The notes under the pieces were generated by a model, which saw only the letters and a list, made by a program, of their open reading frames with translations, had not been told where the DNA came from and searched no databases. From Gracilaria vermiculophylla (lineage: Eukaryota > Rhodophyta > Florideophyceae > Gracilariales > Gracilariaceae): a stretch of 64,000 nt of DNA. Shown in pieces: positions 21,421-32,901 of this stretch; the stretch's first letter is position 1, and each line of letters opens with the position of its first letter. Both the position numbers and the translations under genes were made by a program. The DNA lies in the NCBI GenBank assembly GCA_019155205.2, contig JAHNZQ020000010.1, positions 1,745,506-1,809,505 of the forward strand, in the 5' to 3' direction.

Positions 21421-21890
21421 TCTGGCGTTTTGCAGCAGCTCTCACCTCAATGCTCCTGTTTGTGCAAATTGAAGCATTACATGTTCCACAGTCTTCTTCG
21501 AATCCATGGTACAGTAGCAAGGCAATGCCCCTTTGATTCCGACATACGTTGAATCGGGATTCAGTGACGCCGCATTTTGTCAGAAGAACTGCGCAATTGT
21601 AGCCCTGGCCTCTCCTGCTTAATCTTCCTCGCTGAACAAAGCCGATGAATCATCGAGAATGGTACTCGACTTCTGCCTGATGGAGGAAACTGTGCATGCA
21701 TCCAGCATGCCCAATGGCATCTGCACCTGCTCTGCCGTAGAAATTATTAATCCGTTCTTTGCAATTCGGTCTACTCGTTCGTTCAGTTCTGTTCCGCATT
21801 GACTGGGTATCCAAGCTATACGTACACGGTATCTCCGTGCGACAACATGGAAACCAGAGGCCGGCAATTGCGCATGGCATGACTGTACTC
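21421..21890 (-). pseudogene. Relic of a LINE-type retrotransposon: RNase H end and zinc-binding tail
   Basis: On the minus strand, within 21619-21867, the segment RVRIAWIPSQCGTELNERVD followed by RIAKNG matches the C-terminal motif of retroelement RNase H (hxWhPxHxGhxGNExAD-hAK). After two in-frame stops (near 21619 and 21590) the same frame continues to CYCTMDSKKTVEHVMLQFAQ at about 21460-21520, the CxC...ETVEHhLhxC signature that follows RNase H in non-LTR elements. The last Cys and the His in the RNase H motif are changed. No reverse transcriptase is left nearby. It is a decayed fragment and is not expected to encode a protein. Confidence 0.6.
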
Positions 21891-21945
21891 GCAGATTACT
21901 TTGTCTTTATCAAACCTATATCTATGATCTAAACTCTAGTCCACT

Positions 21946-22488
21946 CTACACTTGGCTCACGGAAATTCCGTCGCGTTCTAGTGGCTCCCGCACGACCCCG
22001 TACACCCTAGCACAATCCTCAGGGTTTCCAAACGTAACCTCAGCAGAGGGAACGTCGCTGGGTCGACGCCGTCCCTGCATGGACATCCGAATAACAGGAG
22101 CACCTGGGACGTGCACCATCTCCAAAATTGAAGCCTTGTTGTACCTGTCGCTTGGGATCCGTTGAAGCCTGAGCTTCTTAGATCCTTTTACCACACCGCC
22201 GGAAGCCCCCATGTGATCTCGTGATCTGTTACGCGGCGAGCCCCTGTGCGATGGGCTGCGCCTCCTCGGCGACCGAATCGACGGTCGTATTGCGTTTGCG
22301 CAGGCCGCCAGCTCGGCAGCAGCGCAATCGGGCTGCGAAGCATCATTGCGATGCAGCCAGTCATTGTAGTTGACCGCTTTGTAGCCGAAGCTGGCGGCCA
22401 ACACAAAAACAACTGTAAGTTCCAAGAAAACATCGGGCATATAAACGTCCCCAGTTCTGTCAATAAAGATATATTCCACAAGATCCAT
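21946..22488 (-). CDS. Unrecognised small membrane-anchored Arg/Ser-rich protein
   Basis: The frame is open from 22632. The ATG at 22488 gives MDLVEYIFIDRTGDVYMPDV and a 180-residue product and is preferred because the segment before it lacks compositional sense. Residues about 17-42 (DVFLELTVVFVLAASFGYKA) are one hydrophobic helix near the N-terminus. The middle is rich in Arg/Ser/Pro (SIRSPRRRSPSHRGSPRNRS). The end looks folded (ILEMVHVPGAPVIRMS, AEVTFGNPEDCARVYGVV). I do not recognise the family. It could be a tail- or signal-anchored RNA-related protein, but this is only an impression. The retroelement relic lies directly downstream on the same strand. Confidence 0.45.
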   Translation of the reverse strand: MDLVEYIFIDRTGDVYMPDVFLELTVVFVLAASFGYKAVNYNDWLHRNDASQPDCAAAELAACANAIRPSIRSPRRRSPSHRGSPRNRSRDHMGASGGVVKGSKKLRLQRIPSDRYNKASILEMVHVPGAPVIRMSMQGRRRPSDVPSAEVTFGNPEDCARVYGVVREPLERDGISVSQV

Positions 22489-24656
22489 GGCTTGCTCTCG
22501 ACGTTGGTGAATAGGAGCAGGGGGGAAGAAGCGTTTGGAAAGGTGAAGCTGAAGGGCAGATGATGAAAGACGTGTGGATTGCTCGCAGAGTACGGGTTTA
22601 AGTAGCGAGACGGGAAACAGAGCGAGACCCACGCCATTGGTGAGAAAGATAGTTCGAGAGATTATGCATGCCTTGAATAATCCTGAACACGTTCATTAAG
22701 CTCTGTCAGTCATCTAGGAGAGCGAGAGAGACGTAGGAGATGCTTTCGTGACAACTTTATCGCTCGGAATTGCGATTAGTCGCTGTTTCAGTGGTCAAAG
22801 CACTGAAAACAATGCACGTGAGAGGTCTGGAAAGTGGGCAATCACACATCTTTAATCCCAAAGACTGTTTTGCCACGGTGATTTGAACTACAAGTTCATG
22901 GTTCCTGAGTGTATGATGCAGCCATGGATTTGGAGAGTCCTGTACGAAAGGTGGGTGTCAGCTCCTTTCAACTGCTTTCTCAAGCCATCAGATAAATCAT
23001 GAATCAAGCTGCCTTCATTTCCAACGAGCATTATGGGGCGCAACGTAATGCAACCTTTGCGAAGGAGAGAATGCGGAGTCCAGATAATTAGAAAGTATGT
23101 GTCTGTTTTCTTTTCAGTCACGCAGAAGATTTGTCAGTGCACAATGTTTACCCTAGGGCAGGAGAGTAGTTGCTTTGAGATTTTCTGGGTGTCGGAACTG
23201 GTTATTCACTAAGTCCATTTTCTTGCTCCGCATTCTCTTTCTACAGAGTTTTGATTGTTTCATGAGCTTTGTATGAAGATACGATAGTATCCCTAGGTAA
23301 TTCCTTGGCATTGAAAAGACTGTATGTGATTCACCACCACCGCCCCGCCTTGGCCTCCACACTAAGGAAATATAATGTCGCTTTACATGGTGTATAGCCG
23401 CAAGACATCAACTTAAAACAAATACAGTCTACAGTCATATGTTTTGAACTGCTTGCGATGCGATTATGTCACTGTTCACGAGAATAATTACGAGATTGTC
23501 CACGCCCCCTTCATGTTCAATTATCAGAACACATGTGGACAAAGCTGCCCTGGGAGATGAGTAACAGGTTTGGATCATCTTGAAGAACAGAACCAAAAAG
23601 CTAATTCATGAGAATGATATCAAGAAAGAATACGCTATTATCGGATGAACGCTTACGATCAGCCGGTCTACCGTATGCCGGCAGGGATAGACCAGGCCGT
23701 AGAAAATCAGGAAAGTCACGGTGTGCATTCTTGATATACCTCTACTTCGTCAGCTCACGAGACTTCTAAGACTTCATGTAGGATGGTGACATCTCCAGAA
23801 ACTTGTATACAGCACACCGGAAATCGAAACCGCAAGCCGCATTCAAAACATCGCGGTTCGGGGTTGGTCTACAAATACCGAAGTCGATATCTGTTTAACA
23901 TACGAGCATTACCTTCGTACTTTTTCTCGAAAAGAGCGTCGTCGCTAGGATGTACTGTCAAACTCGTTCTTCATCGCAGTGTGTGCTGCTTCTGCTCAAA
24001 CGGACTGATTGGCAAGGCAAGAAGCGCAAGAGAAATGATCTGAAGTATTTCCCACTGACGAATGGGAGCTACGTTGGTATGAAGGTTGCACCCGGTCACT
24101 CAGAACGTTGACAGGCAAAACAGAGGGATATTTGATGAACACAAAAAGCTTGTGGATACCACTCTGTAGGCTGGAAACATAACCGTGATACTCACCAGAG
24201 AGAACGACAGAAATCGCAGAAACTACTCATAACGACCAGAGTGCTTCCATGTCTGAGAAACTGGTAGGGTAAATATTGCCCAATGAGTATTGCTCTTTCT
24301 TATCAAGCTTTTCACTTGAAGCTTAGGAATGCAGTGATCTGAAGCCAAAACTTTACAAATCTTGATTTTTATTATAAGCTTCATGTGAGTCAGTAGATGG
24401 TACTTTCCTATAACTTCCCGAGTCTGAAACTGCTCCGACTGTCAAAGTCGCTGCACATACAAAGTTTAGCTGCTTTTTACCGGTTAGTATTTATCTATAC
24501 ATTATCAAACAATAATTTATGAAGTCCGATTCATTGAACAACAGGTCGCTCGACACTTTTGTCTCGTCTCCTCCACTTCATGAATCGGCCGAATGCAGAC
24601 AGGGATGCAAATCAAACGCTTTCCTCTTTTTTCGGGTGGAGAATCCAACTACTGGA
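22489..24656. other. 2.2-kb intergenic region, no supported gene
   Basis: Nothing with protein-like composition beyond about 85 codons. It has one CACGTG hexamer near 22815 and a small inverted repeat around AAGCTTTTCACTTGAAGCTT (about 24306). Confidence 0.45.
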
Positions 24657-27233
24657 TTAATACAAGCCTGAGTCTTCTAAGAGGTGAGACGAAAAAGAAT
24701 CCTCGATGAACTCCAGGTTTTCTTCAAGTTTTTGACGAAGGGTGAGACCGGTGATCTCAATGTGTTTCCTGGCGGCGCCCGACTGGTCGTCTTTTGAACG
24801 AGCCAACACCACCGTAGTGCCTTTTGTGTGCGACTGCCTTGTCAAGTGAATCGAAATCAGAAGAGGTCTGGCTTGTCCTGGGACGGGAACTGTGACTTTC
24901 AGCTTGTGTATTGGTTTTCGGGCAACAACGGAAACGCCGCACTCGGAACAAAGTCGGCTTAGAAGCCTAAACACGGTATCCTGAGACAGCACGGAGTCAA
25001 ATTTAACGCCAATTTCATGGGGACCGTGGCGACGAACTTGACTTCTGTGCGAGTCAGTGCGGTAAATTCCAGGGGTGCTGTTGAGCCCTTCCTCTATTGG
25101 GGTCCCAATTCTTCTCCTTTTCCACAGATTCGCAACCAGTTTTCGACATTCCGACACATCTTTGCAAGCCGCAATGATACCTCTCTTCCATTTTTTCGCA
25201 CCGAATCTTTCAATGACTGGTTCGTCCACATCAGAAGACTCGTCATCGGAACGAAAATCGTCCGGTACGAGCTCTTTAGGTAACATATCTTTTTGCCTTT
25301 CTCTCACTCCAAATGAGAGATCGCTCAGATGTCTTTTGCTCAAGCGTGACTCTTTATCCCCTTCAAACGGCGTGATCTCCGGCCAATCGGTGCTTGGTTT
25401 CTCAGCTGTGCTTTGCGAGCGACCAACATTTTGCAATGGAATACATTTCGGATGCCTGTTTTCACGACTTCGTTGCTCCTCATCACTTCGAAAACTATTG
25501 GCCAGTTGGGGATCTCTTGTGCTCGCGGCAATAGACCCTGTTCTTGGACGAGAGCGTATAGATTGTGTTTGCGGGCCTTTTTCTATGAGAGATTTCTCTT
25601 GGAGATAAGCCCTTATTTCTCGGTCTATGCTTGACATGTCTTCAGGACATTCCTCTTCTTCATATTCACCTGTACTTATTACCTCATAATTGACATTATC
25701 ATCGTTCACGGGTTCAATAGCGCATCTAATATCTTGTTCCGACAGTTTCTCATCAACACACTCCACTGTGCTTGAAGGTCTCTTCGGTTGAGCAGGAAAC
25801 TCATTTGCGCTTCGTAAAAGTTCCAGATAGTTCGGCTCTTCAAAGCTTGGATCTTTCTCCGTTTTCATGACTTGAATGGGCACAATCATTTGGTCACTGT
25901 CATAGTCCTCAATTAACGAAGCTGTCTGCAATGTTAATGAAACAGATCTCTTGGATGCAAGAGGAGAGTTTACGGCATCGTCTCCAGATTTTTCCGAAGA
26001 TGAGAGCACTCTTCTTGCGCCTATGACCGAATCTCGGTCAACACTATCACGATCACTGCCAGAATCTCCCAACTCCTCTTGTAGAACCGCCAAACGATCA
26101 GAGGCCGACAACAGAAGTGGTGAAGGATTCGGTGAATCTATTCGAGATAACGTTTCCGCCTTTTCAGTTGTCGGACTTGACGCGAGCGAGAGGATGAGCG
26201 GGCTCATGAAGTCCGGAGGGCCAGCTTCGTCCGACGGTTCATAAGTAAATTCATGACGTTCCGAATCGGGGACATCTTCTGCTAACTTCGTGGTCAGAAC
26301 GACACTAGATGAGCTTTGGCAATCTTCCCTGTCCACCTTTTCCGCCTGCGTTTCAACATGTTCTGGTCCGGTCAGCTTCTTATCACTTGACATCGACCGT
26401 TGAAAACGCTGTTGAGGCTTGTCCATGGAAGGAGAACTCGGCATGATTGGCGGGGAACAAAATGCTTCTCGGGGAAGCATTACATTCTCAGTTGCAATCA
26501 TGTGCCTTGCCAATGCATGCTCGGCTTGTAACGGGGTTTGAGAATTCGTTAACTCAATTGCTAACTCTTCTAGAAGATGTTTTAGGTTTCGATGATGGCG
26601 TCCTGTTCGTGAGTCTGGACGGTCGTTGACACTTAGAGCCCCTCTAGCTTTTGTTCCGTTCACATCATTTTGGATCTCAGACTTTGTAGTGGACATGCTC
26701 GGTGTTCGAGTCAAGAGAGTGCGACGAAAGTTTGGAGTGGATGATGTAGACGACTCAGTAGTTTTAGATTGATTCAAACCGTTTCTGTCTAATTCGGTGC
26801 CCTCAGATGCTTGCAACGAGTTTGCAAGTCTTCCCAATAGTTTAGCGGCCTCCGTGAGAGCAATGCATAAGATCGATAATAAAACCGACGGGAGAACATT
26901 GCAGAAGAGAAGGACAAGATGGTTAAACAGCTGGCTTGCGTCCGCTTCCTTCGGCAGTTGAGTTGTACGAGGTTTGACGGAATGGTCAGGTGAATCAATG
27001 AGAGAAGTTGTCGCTCTGAAGAATTTCGGGAAACTCCCTATTGATGATCTTGGCGAGTTTGGGTTAGAAGTGTGTTGACTTCCCTCTGAAACGACTTTTT
27101 GAGTTGATATGTACGACCCAAATGGCATCCACGCCGGGGGATGCTTTGTAGGCGGCGAGGTAATGTCCCTAATTGGTCTGGCTGGTGACGACTGCGGCGA
27201 AGACTCTGAGCAAGATTGATGTTCATTCATCAT
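24657..27233 (-). CDS. Large Ser-rich protein with a hydrophobic segment and possible KA1-like C-terminal domain
   Basis: One exon, 858 residues, starting MMNEHQSCSE. The N-terminal 100 residues are Ser/Pro-rich. Residues about 102-135 (FNHLVLLFCNVLPSVLLSIL and on) form a long hydrophobic stretch, possibly a membrane hairpin. A 500-residue acidic, disordered, Ser-rich middle follows, with possible phosphosites. The C-terminal ~110 residues look folded: SVLSQDTVFRLLSRLCSECG, PIHKLKVTVPVPGQ, LLISIHLTRQ, TVVLARSKDD, RQKLEENLEFIEDSF. That order of helix, beta strands and final helix resembles kinase-associated KA1 domains of SNF1/KIN-type kinases, but no kinase domain is present, so this is a weak structural guess. 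The promoter holds a 30-base G run about 185 nt upstream. Coding status is well supported by length and composition. Confidence 0.7.
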   Translation of the reverse strand: MMNEHQSCSESSPQSSPARPIRDITSPPTKHPPAWMPFGSYISTQKVVSEGSQHTSNPNSPRSSIGSFPKFFRATTSLIDSPDHSVKPRTTQLPKEADASQLFNHLVLLFCNVLPSVLLSILCIALTEAAKLLGRLANSLQASEGTELDRNGLNQSKTTESSTSSTPNFRRTLLTRTPSMSTTKSEIQNDVNGTKARGALSVNDRPDSRTGRHHRNLKHLLEELAIELTNSQTPLQAEHALARHMIATENVMLPREAFCSPPIMPSSPSMDKPQQRFQRSMSSDKKLTGPEHVETQAEKVDREDCQSSSSVVLTTKLAEDVPDSERHEFTYEPSDEAGPPDFMSPLILSLASSPTTEKAETLSRIDSPNPSPLLLSASDRLAVLQEELGDSGSDRDSVDRDSVIGARRVLSSSEKSGDDAVNSPLASKRSVSLTLQTASLIEDYDSDQMIVPIQVMKTEKDPSFEEPNYLELLRSANEFPAQPKRPSSTVECVDEKLSEQDIRCAIEPVNDDNVNYEVISTGEYEEEECPEDMSSIDREIRAYLQEKSLIEKGPQTQSIRSRPRTGSIAASTRDPQLANSFRSDEEQRSRENRHPKCIPLQNVGRSQSTAEKPSTDWPEITPFEGDKESRLSKRHLSDLSFGVRERQKDMLPKELVPDDFRSDDESSDVDEPVIERFGAKKWKRGIIAACKDVSECRKLVANLWKRRRIGTPIEEGLNSTPGIYRTDSHRSQVRRHGPHEIGVKFDSVLSQDTVFRLLSRLCSECGVSVVARKPIHKLKVTVPVPGQARPLLISIHLTRQSHTKGTTVVLARSKDDQSGAARKHIEITGLTLRQKLEENLEFIEDSFSSHLLEDSGLY

Positions 27234-27417
27234 GAAAACGCAATTGCAGTTCTCGGGAACGAGAGGAGAAGCTGTGTTCCCGAGATCGTACTATGAAATG
27301 AATCGCCAGAAAAGGAAAAGCTAGAGATTCCTTGTAGATACGCTGTGGAGGGGCAGAAGACCTCGGGTACTAATACGAAATGGGGTGTAGCCGTGACTCT
27401 TGCACAAAGGCCAGGGT

Positions 27418-27448
<31 letters not shown>

Positions 27449-30126
27449 AGACACCTGAAGTTCGAGACACCCCGACCAGAAGGCGTTGTATGAACGCATA
27501 GCGTATCAATCTAAGCACGGAGCTGTTCTGTCATGGATAGTAGAGGACTCCAAGAGCTACGTTGACCTCAAAGAAAGGCGCCAGCTATGTGTTTCACGCT
27601 CCACGCATGCGACGAAAGCTCACATGTGCTTGCAGCGGGTGGACGAGAGGTTGAATGCAACGAGACGTGAACAGTGCTCCAGCGCCTGAACAAAAGGCAC
27701 GCACTCGGAGCGCCGCGTCGCTGTTGTCCCGTGAAGCAATTGTAAATGGCCTTCTCGCGATCGTTTAACCAGGCAGCTCCGACGAAGTTGGGGAGTGGAA
27801 AGTGAAACGTAGACTACCGTCAAAGTTGTCACATGACCGCTTCAGTACGGTGCACCAACGCGCCTTGCTTCACTGTGCACGACCTTCTCATGGACCGCCC
27901 AGTTTCAGTTCTCCTGTCCCCCACTTTTCGGCACAACTTTGGCAGCCGTTCTCGAGATTTGAAAGCAAATACGTGAATCAAGCCTGCTTTCACGTACATC
28001 ACCACGGCATCGTACGATCCCCGCCGCCCGCCGTGCATATGTGCATTTTGGGTGATCGGCACATCATGTTCAAAACTGTCTTCATGCAAATCACTGTCCG
28101 AGAGGAGCGGAGAAAAGGAGCGTCCCTCGCTGCGTTCTCTCGAGACTCAAGCGAAGAGGTGCTTTTTTCTAGAGCTGGAACGTATAGAACGCTACACTGC
28201 GGCCTTGCGTTCGTGAAATCTTGTGCACAAAATTTGCGACCATCTTCACGATTTTCCTCGATCAGACACGTCCGCGTGCACGCCACGGCTAGAATTATAA
28301 CGGCAGTTTGTGCATTACCATCATGATGAGCGTCGATGTTCCCCATTCCGCGCTTGTTGAAAGGTGACGCACGGCTTTCGATGCAAATGCCGAGGCGGGA
28401 TCTTCCAAGAAAGAAAACTTTCCTGCCTCAGTGGGAGAAAATCTTTCTTGAGGCCTGTGGTCCGTTGCGATGACAATTCACATTTGTTATCACGTCCACC
28501 GGGCGCAATCATCCAGGTTTAAACACTGAGGGTGGCCTATACATATTTTTTCTTTCGATTCCTGCTGTCGCGCTAATATTTTATGTTAATATCGCGTCGA
28601 CATCAGCAAAAGCCAAGAATAACTTCCGATCGCCATCGAACCGTACTTTATATTTCCTTTCTTTCTTGCAGGCTGCTGCTCTTTGCCCGGAAAGGGCACC
28701 GACACCATGGACGAAAACAATCCGATAGGGATAAGATTGCGATATTCACTGACAACCTTGTGAGCGATTTCAATAAGTTTCCGGGAACGCCCCTCCATTG
28801 CATCCATTCAATTTAGTGCTAATGATTTGCAGTACTTCAAGACTACCATGCTCTTCGTATTGCCAAGCATGTTAAAATCCCATGCGTTTCGTTAACGAAA
28901 TCAATCCGGCGCTCCGCGTAGATCGAGCGCATGTTTGACACCTTGTATCGATTTTGAACAATGGATACGATTTATAATTAATGCTCTTCTTTGTATGTGG
29001 TTTTCAGCAATATGAAGGGCAAGGAAACGCTTTCGATAATATAGCGAAAGGCGATCTGATCGAATCGCACGTGAAAGAAACTCAATACACTGCGCTTCAC
29101 CGCATGCAGAGATACCCTAACTCAAATCTCCCCTCAGAAGAAGGTTGACTTTTTGACCGGCAATTCTCCTTCATAAGCAATTCTGGTTTGAAATCCCTTC
29201 TGAGACATTTATCTATTGAGTTAATTTCAACACTTTTAAGTGAGAACGATGCAAAGAGTAGAAACTATATACTACAAGATTATTTCAACGATCCTGGTAT
29301 AGCTGTGGAAATTTCTGTTTCTTCAAATACGAGTCAGGGATGTTGCTAACATTCCCTGTGCAAAATGCGATGTATTCAAGAGTAATACACTACGTTACGG
29401 AAATGGACAAGAGCAGTCAAGTTCTTAGACATGAAAACAATAAAATCTGCAGGTTCTCTCGGTCCGAGCTATTTCACAGGGACTTGATTTTATGATATAA
29501 GAAAGTTTTACAAGTCTCTCTGTAGCAAAAGACACTTGAAGAATTGACTCTGCACCGATGTCGATTGTTCTCAAAATTTATCCTCTAGCGGTCCGTGAGA
29601 GCAGACTGTTCATTCAATCGTTCAGAAAAAAATTTCTATCGTGAAATGAAGAGTGTTTGCTACAAATGTTAGTGCACGAAAAACAATCTTTACGAGACGC
29701 AAAAGAGTGCTGTCTCTTCATCATCTGTCCCTCGATAGCGAGAAAGGAAACCATGGGTGCTTGTCATTGACAGTATTAAGCTCTAGAAAAGCAATTCGTG
29801 CATCTTTGAAAAAGCTACTTAGCCTGAGGCAAATCTTTTTGCTTCATTTCGCCGACAAATACTTCTCCAGTACCTTAATGGACGATATAGGTTTTTTATA
29901 GGAAATATTGAATAAATGGACTTCTGAAACACCCTTGACTTTAAACATGAGCAGGAATTATTGAGAGCAAAGTTCTTTAGGCTATGTCCTCCTTTACTGC
30001 TTAAAGTAAATGGTATTACGAGCACTAAAGTAAGTTTCATGACGTTGAGGAACCCACAAGTGATTTTACTCGGGTGACCAGCACATATTCTCTTCTCATT
30101 CCCAAATATAAACAGTGGAAAAGCGC
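27234..30126. other. 2.9-kb intergenic region, no supported gene
   Basis: It starts with the promoter side of the 858-residue protein gene and its poly-G run. 27500-28350 has balanced composition and overlapping short frames on both strands that look random. 28500-30100 is AT-rich. No RNA gene is recognised. Confidence 0.45.
27418..27447 (+). repeat. Homopolymer of 30 G (poly-C on the minus strand)
   Basis: An uninterrupted G run about 185 nt upstream of the divergent-facing minus-strand ATG at 27233. Length is likely unstable in replication and in sequencing. Confidence 0.9.
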
Positions 30127-30932
30127 TTATCGTCGCAGGTTCTCCATGCGTGCTTCTAGAGCACTATCTTTCAGTGCATTCGCGTTCATTTCAGCAGGAG
30201 TGGCGTGATTTGCAGCAACAGCACCGAGTTTCGACCCCTGCTCTAATCCAAGTTCATCCAACACCTGGTTAATGACATCGTCAGTCTGAGCCTCTTCATC
30301 TGCACCACCGAGTACATCTCCCATTGCGTCATCAACCATTTCTTGTGTCATTTCCATTTTTCCATGTTCCATTTCAAACTGCATCATGACATTTTGCATA
30401 GCCGGTAAGTTCATTGTTTGATTTATACGAGACATGATTTTGACCACATTGCCCATGGCGCTGGCCATGGACTCATTTGTTCTCATCGAAGTGAGCTGCA
30501 TCGAAACGCTTTGCAATTGCGTCCGCATTTGGTACATTCGGGTGATGTGAGCGCGAGTGCGAACGAGGTCACGTGCCATAATACGCGCCGCATCGACTTG
30601 GCCTTCCTTCGCGACTTTCTTGATTTGGATCTTCACTCTTTGCTCTTGGGTTTCCATTTTCAGTCGCTCGCGTTCAAGCTCACGACATGCTTTATCAATG
30701 GACCTTTTTATGCAATGAAAGTAACGGAGAAAGAAACAAAAAAATTGCGTCAGAACCGCTGGTCATTAGGCAGTGTCGAGAAATACAGGTAAACTACACG
30801 AGGCATTGACCATCGAGGGAGTGCGGGTGCGTACCTTTGATTTTTCTTAATCTGTTGAGCCAGAGTCTCTGGAGCCGGGGCCGGGGGAGGAGGCGGAGCG
30901 ATAGGTTCTTTCTTTCCAAAAAGCCAAGACAT
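30127..30932 (-). CDS. VPS2: ESCRT-III subunit VPS2/CHMP2
   Basis: Two exons on the minus strand: 30932-30835 and 30703-30127. The 131-nt intron has a GTACGC donor and TTCTGACGC branch site. The product has 224 residues. The start MSWLFGKKEP matches the ESCRT-III N-terminus, followed by a proline run and QQIKKNQR. Splicing joins this to SIDKACRELERERLKMETQE, the helix 1 signature of CHMP2 (NQRALNRAMRELDRERQKLE). DAARIMARDLVRTRAHI and the acidic C-terminal half follow, with a terminal MIM1-like motif, LEARMENLRR, that binds VPS4. ESCRT-III filaments cut membrane necks in endosomal sorting and cytokinesis. A proline-rich insertion (residues 11-20) is specific to this protein. Identity is very good. 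Confidence 0.93.
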
Positions 30933-31702
30933 GATGTATCTTGGAGGTCTGCGAGAGTTGAGGACGGTGGTGGTAACGCGATTTCAGACAGTGGGAAGTA
31001 AGTTAGACTAGCACAACTTGACTATCGGAAAAACTGACGACGAGGTTAACGTTTCGCCGCGCTCGTGCCGTCTATAGCCGTCGTGAATACTGGAGCGGAT
31101 AGTGGATGGGCTCGGCTGTGGTCTGGGATGAAATGGGGAGCGTCCGACAACAAGCAGCGTCAGAGGCCGTGTAGCATTGTTGGTCATGCATGCCAGCAAG
31201 GATCATGTTTCTCGACGATTTATGGCGTTTTCGGCTTACAGCCGACAGACAGTGGGATACGGGATCCTTGAGACTTTACACCAGTTGCGAGCCGGAAGTT
31301 GGAAACCTATACGCATTCCGGTCTCTCTCATTCTTCAGCTTTTATCGCAGATTGCGAATACGCTCGAAACCAATTTGTTCGAAACACAAGCGAAGTATGC
31401 GGTTTCTTGCGCGGCTTTCTGAGAGACCAGAGAGGCCCTCCTTGCCTCGCTAGTGCTCCTTTGACAGCTGTCGAAATGCAGGAGAACTGAACTTTCAGCG
31501 TATGGGGTCTTGGTTTTTGTGAAGCGTTTCATATTCGTTGACTTGCCTCGCAAAACTGTCGCGTCCAGATGCAATGAATCCAGATGCGCCAAGAAATATG
31601 TTTACCGAAGTGTTTGAACTACATATTATGCACAGCAAACCTCTGTAGGTTGATGTGAGTTATCAAATAACTCCAACAATCTTGAAGTCAGTATCGCTGT
31701 AT
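30933..31702. other. Intergenic between VPS2 promoter and cyclophilin 3' end
   Basis: 770 nt, no supported gene; short overlapping frames near 31180-31490 only. Confidence 0.45.
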
Positions 31703-32901
31703 CTAGTCCAGTACTCCGGTATCCGTAAACTTCACTTCAGATACAGGTTTGTCACGTGCATCCGTCTTTGTGCGCTCTATTTTGCGCAAAGTGTCCATGC
31801 CTTCTATGACTCTTCCAAATAAGACATGCTTCCCATCCAACCAAGGAGTTTTTTCTGTTCATCGTTTCCAGCACTACAACGTCAGAGACCTGTCATAAAC
31901 ATATATTTCGATGCAAGCCATATGGGGGACGTACCGAATGTTATAAAAAATTGGGAACCTTGTTGCCAAACAGTTCAACATAATAAGGTCAGTATTCGTC
32001 ATACCATTGTTCAAACAACACTTACATTGAAAATTTTATGGACTGTGCTTACCGTTTGTGTCGGGGCCGGAGTTCGCCATGCTTAGAAGCCCGGGCGAAG
32101 AATGGGTAAACATGAACCCCTCATCTTTGACTGAATCATGTACGCAACCGAAAACAAAGGTTGTTAGTCATTCGATAAGGGATGACAATAGAATGGTAGG
32201 TACTTACATTTTGCACCATATATTGATTTTCCACCCGTGCCATTTCCTCTCTGAAACGCAAACCATTGGTTAAGACCTGCTTAAAGACACCATTTCTTTA
32301 GATGAAGAGGATGGGCTACCTTACCGTGAAATCTCCACCCTGAGCCATGAAACTCTTAATGCTCCGATGAACTGCATCAATTGACATGGTAAAAAACCAA
32401 GTTAGCGACCTCCCCCTAAACTCGGAATGCGTTGCAAATCACCTTACCTATGCTTCCTCTATATCCGAATCCCATTTCTCCGGTTGCTAATTTCTCAAAG
32501 TTTTCAGCAGTCTTAGGAAGATCCTCTCCAAATAAACCGATGACGATGCGTCCGGCGGGTTCCCCGGCAATCGAAACATCCATGTAAACTTTCTTCGTAA
32601 CCTTGGCTTCAGCTGGGTTTAGGAATTGCATTGCGTTAGCGCTTGCTAGAGATCCCATCTTCTCTGCCGGAGTTGCTAGAATCCACAATCCCACGCCGAT
32701 GAATCCAGCGGTGATCAAGTTGTTTATGAGCCCACGACGAGAAATGGCTTCCATGACAGATTGAAGGCTCATCTTGGATGTGGACCGTGTCGAAGCACTC
32801 GTTACAGGCAGTATTGGTGCTTTAGAACTTATGAGAGGCCGACCGCAAAAAGAAGACGACACATTCGGTGCGCTTGTAGCAAATGCAACTTTGACTTTCA
32901 T
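31703..32901 (-). CDS. Thylakoid-lumen cyclophilin (peptidyl-prolyl isomerase), six exons
   Basis: Exons on the minus strand: 32901-32448, 32371-32325, 32250-32208, 32130-32053, 31958-31935 and 31854-31703. Introns are 76, 74, 77, 94 and 80 nt with GTAAG/GTACG donors. The spliced product has 265 residues and runs without error through the fold: [117 protein letters not shown]. The catalytic Arg (HRS) and the drug-binding Trp (TPWLDG) are present. ATG 32901 was chosen; an in-frame TTG upstream is not a start. The leader has a transit-like part, then RR at 55-56, a hydrophobic core and ASANA before M91, a lumenal twin-arginine signal. It speeds proline isomerisation in lumen proteins. Exon 5 is only 24 nt. 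Confidence 0.93.
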
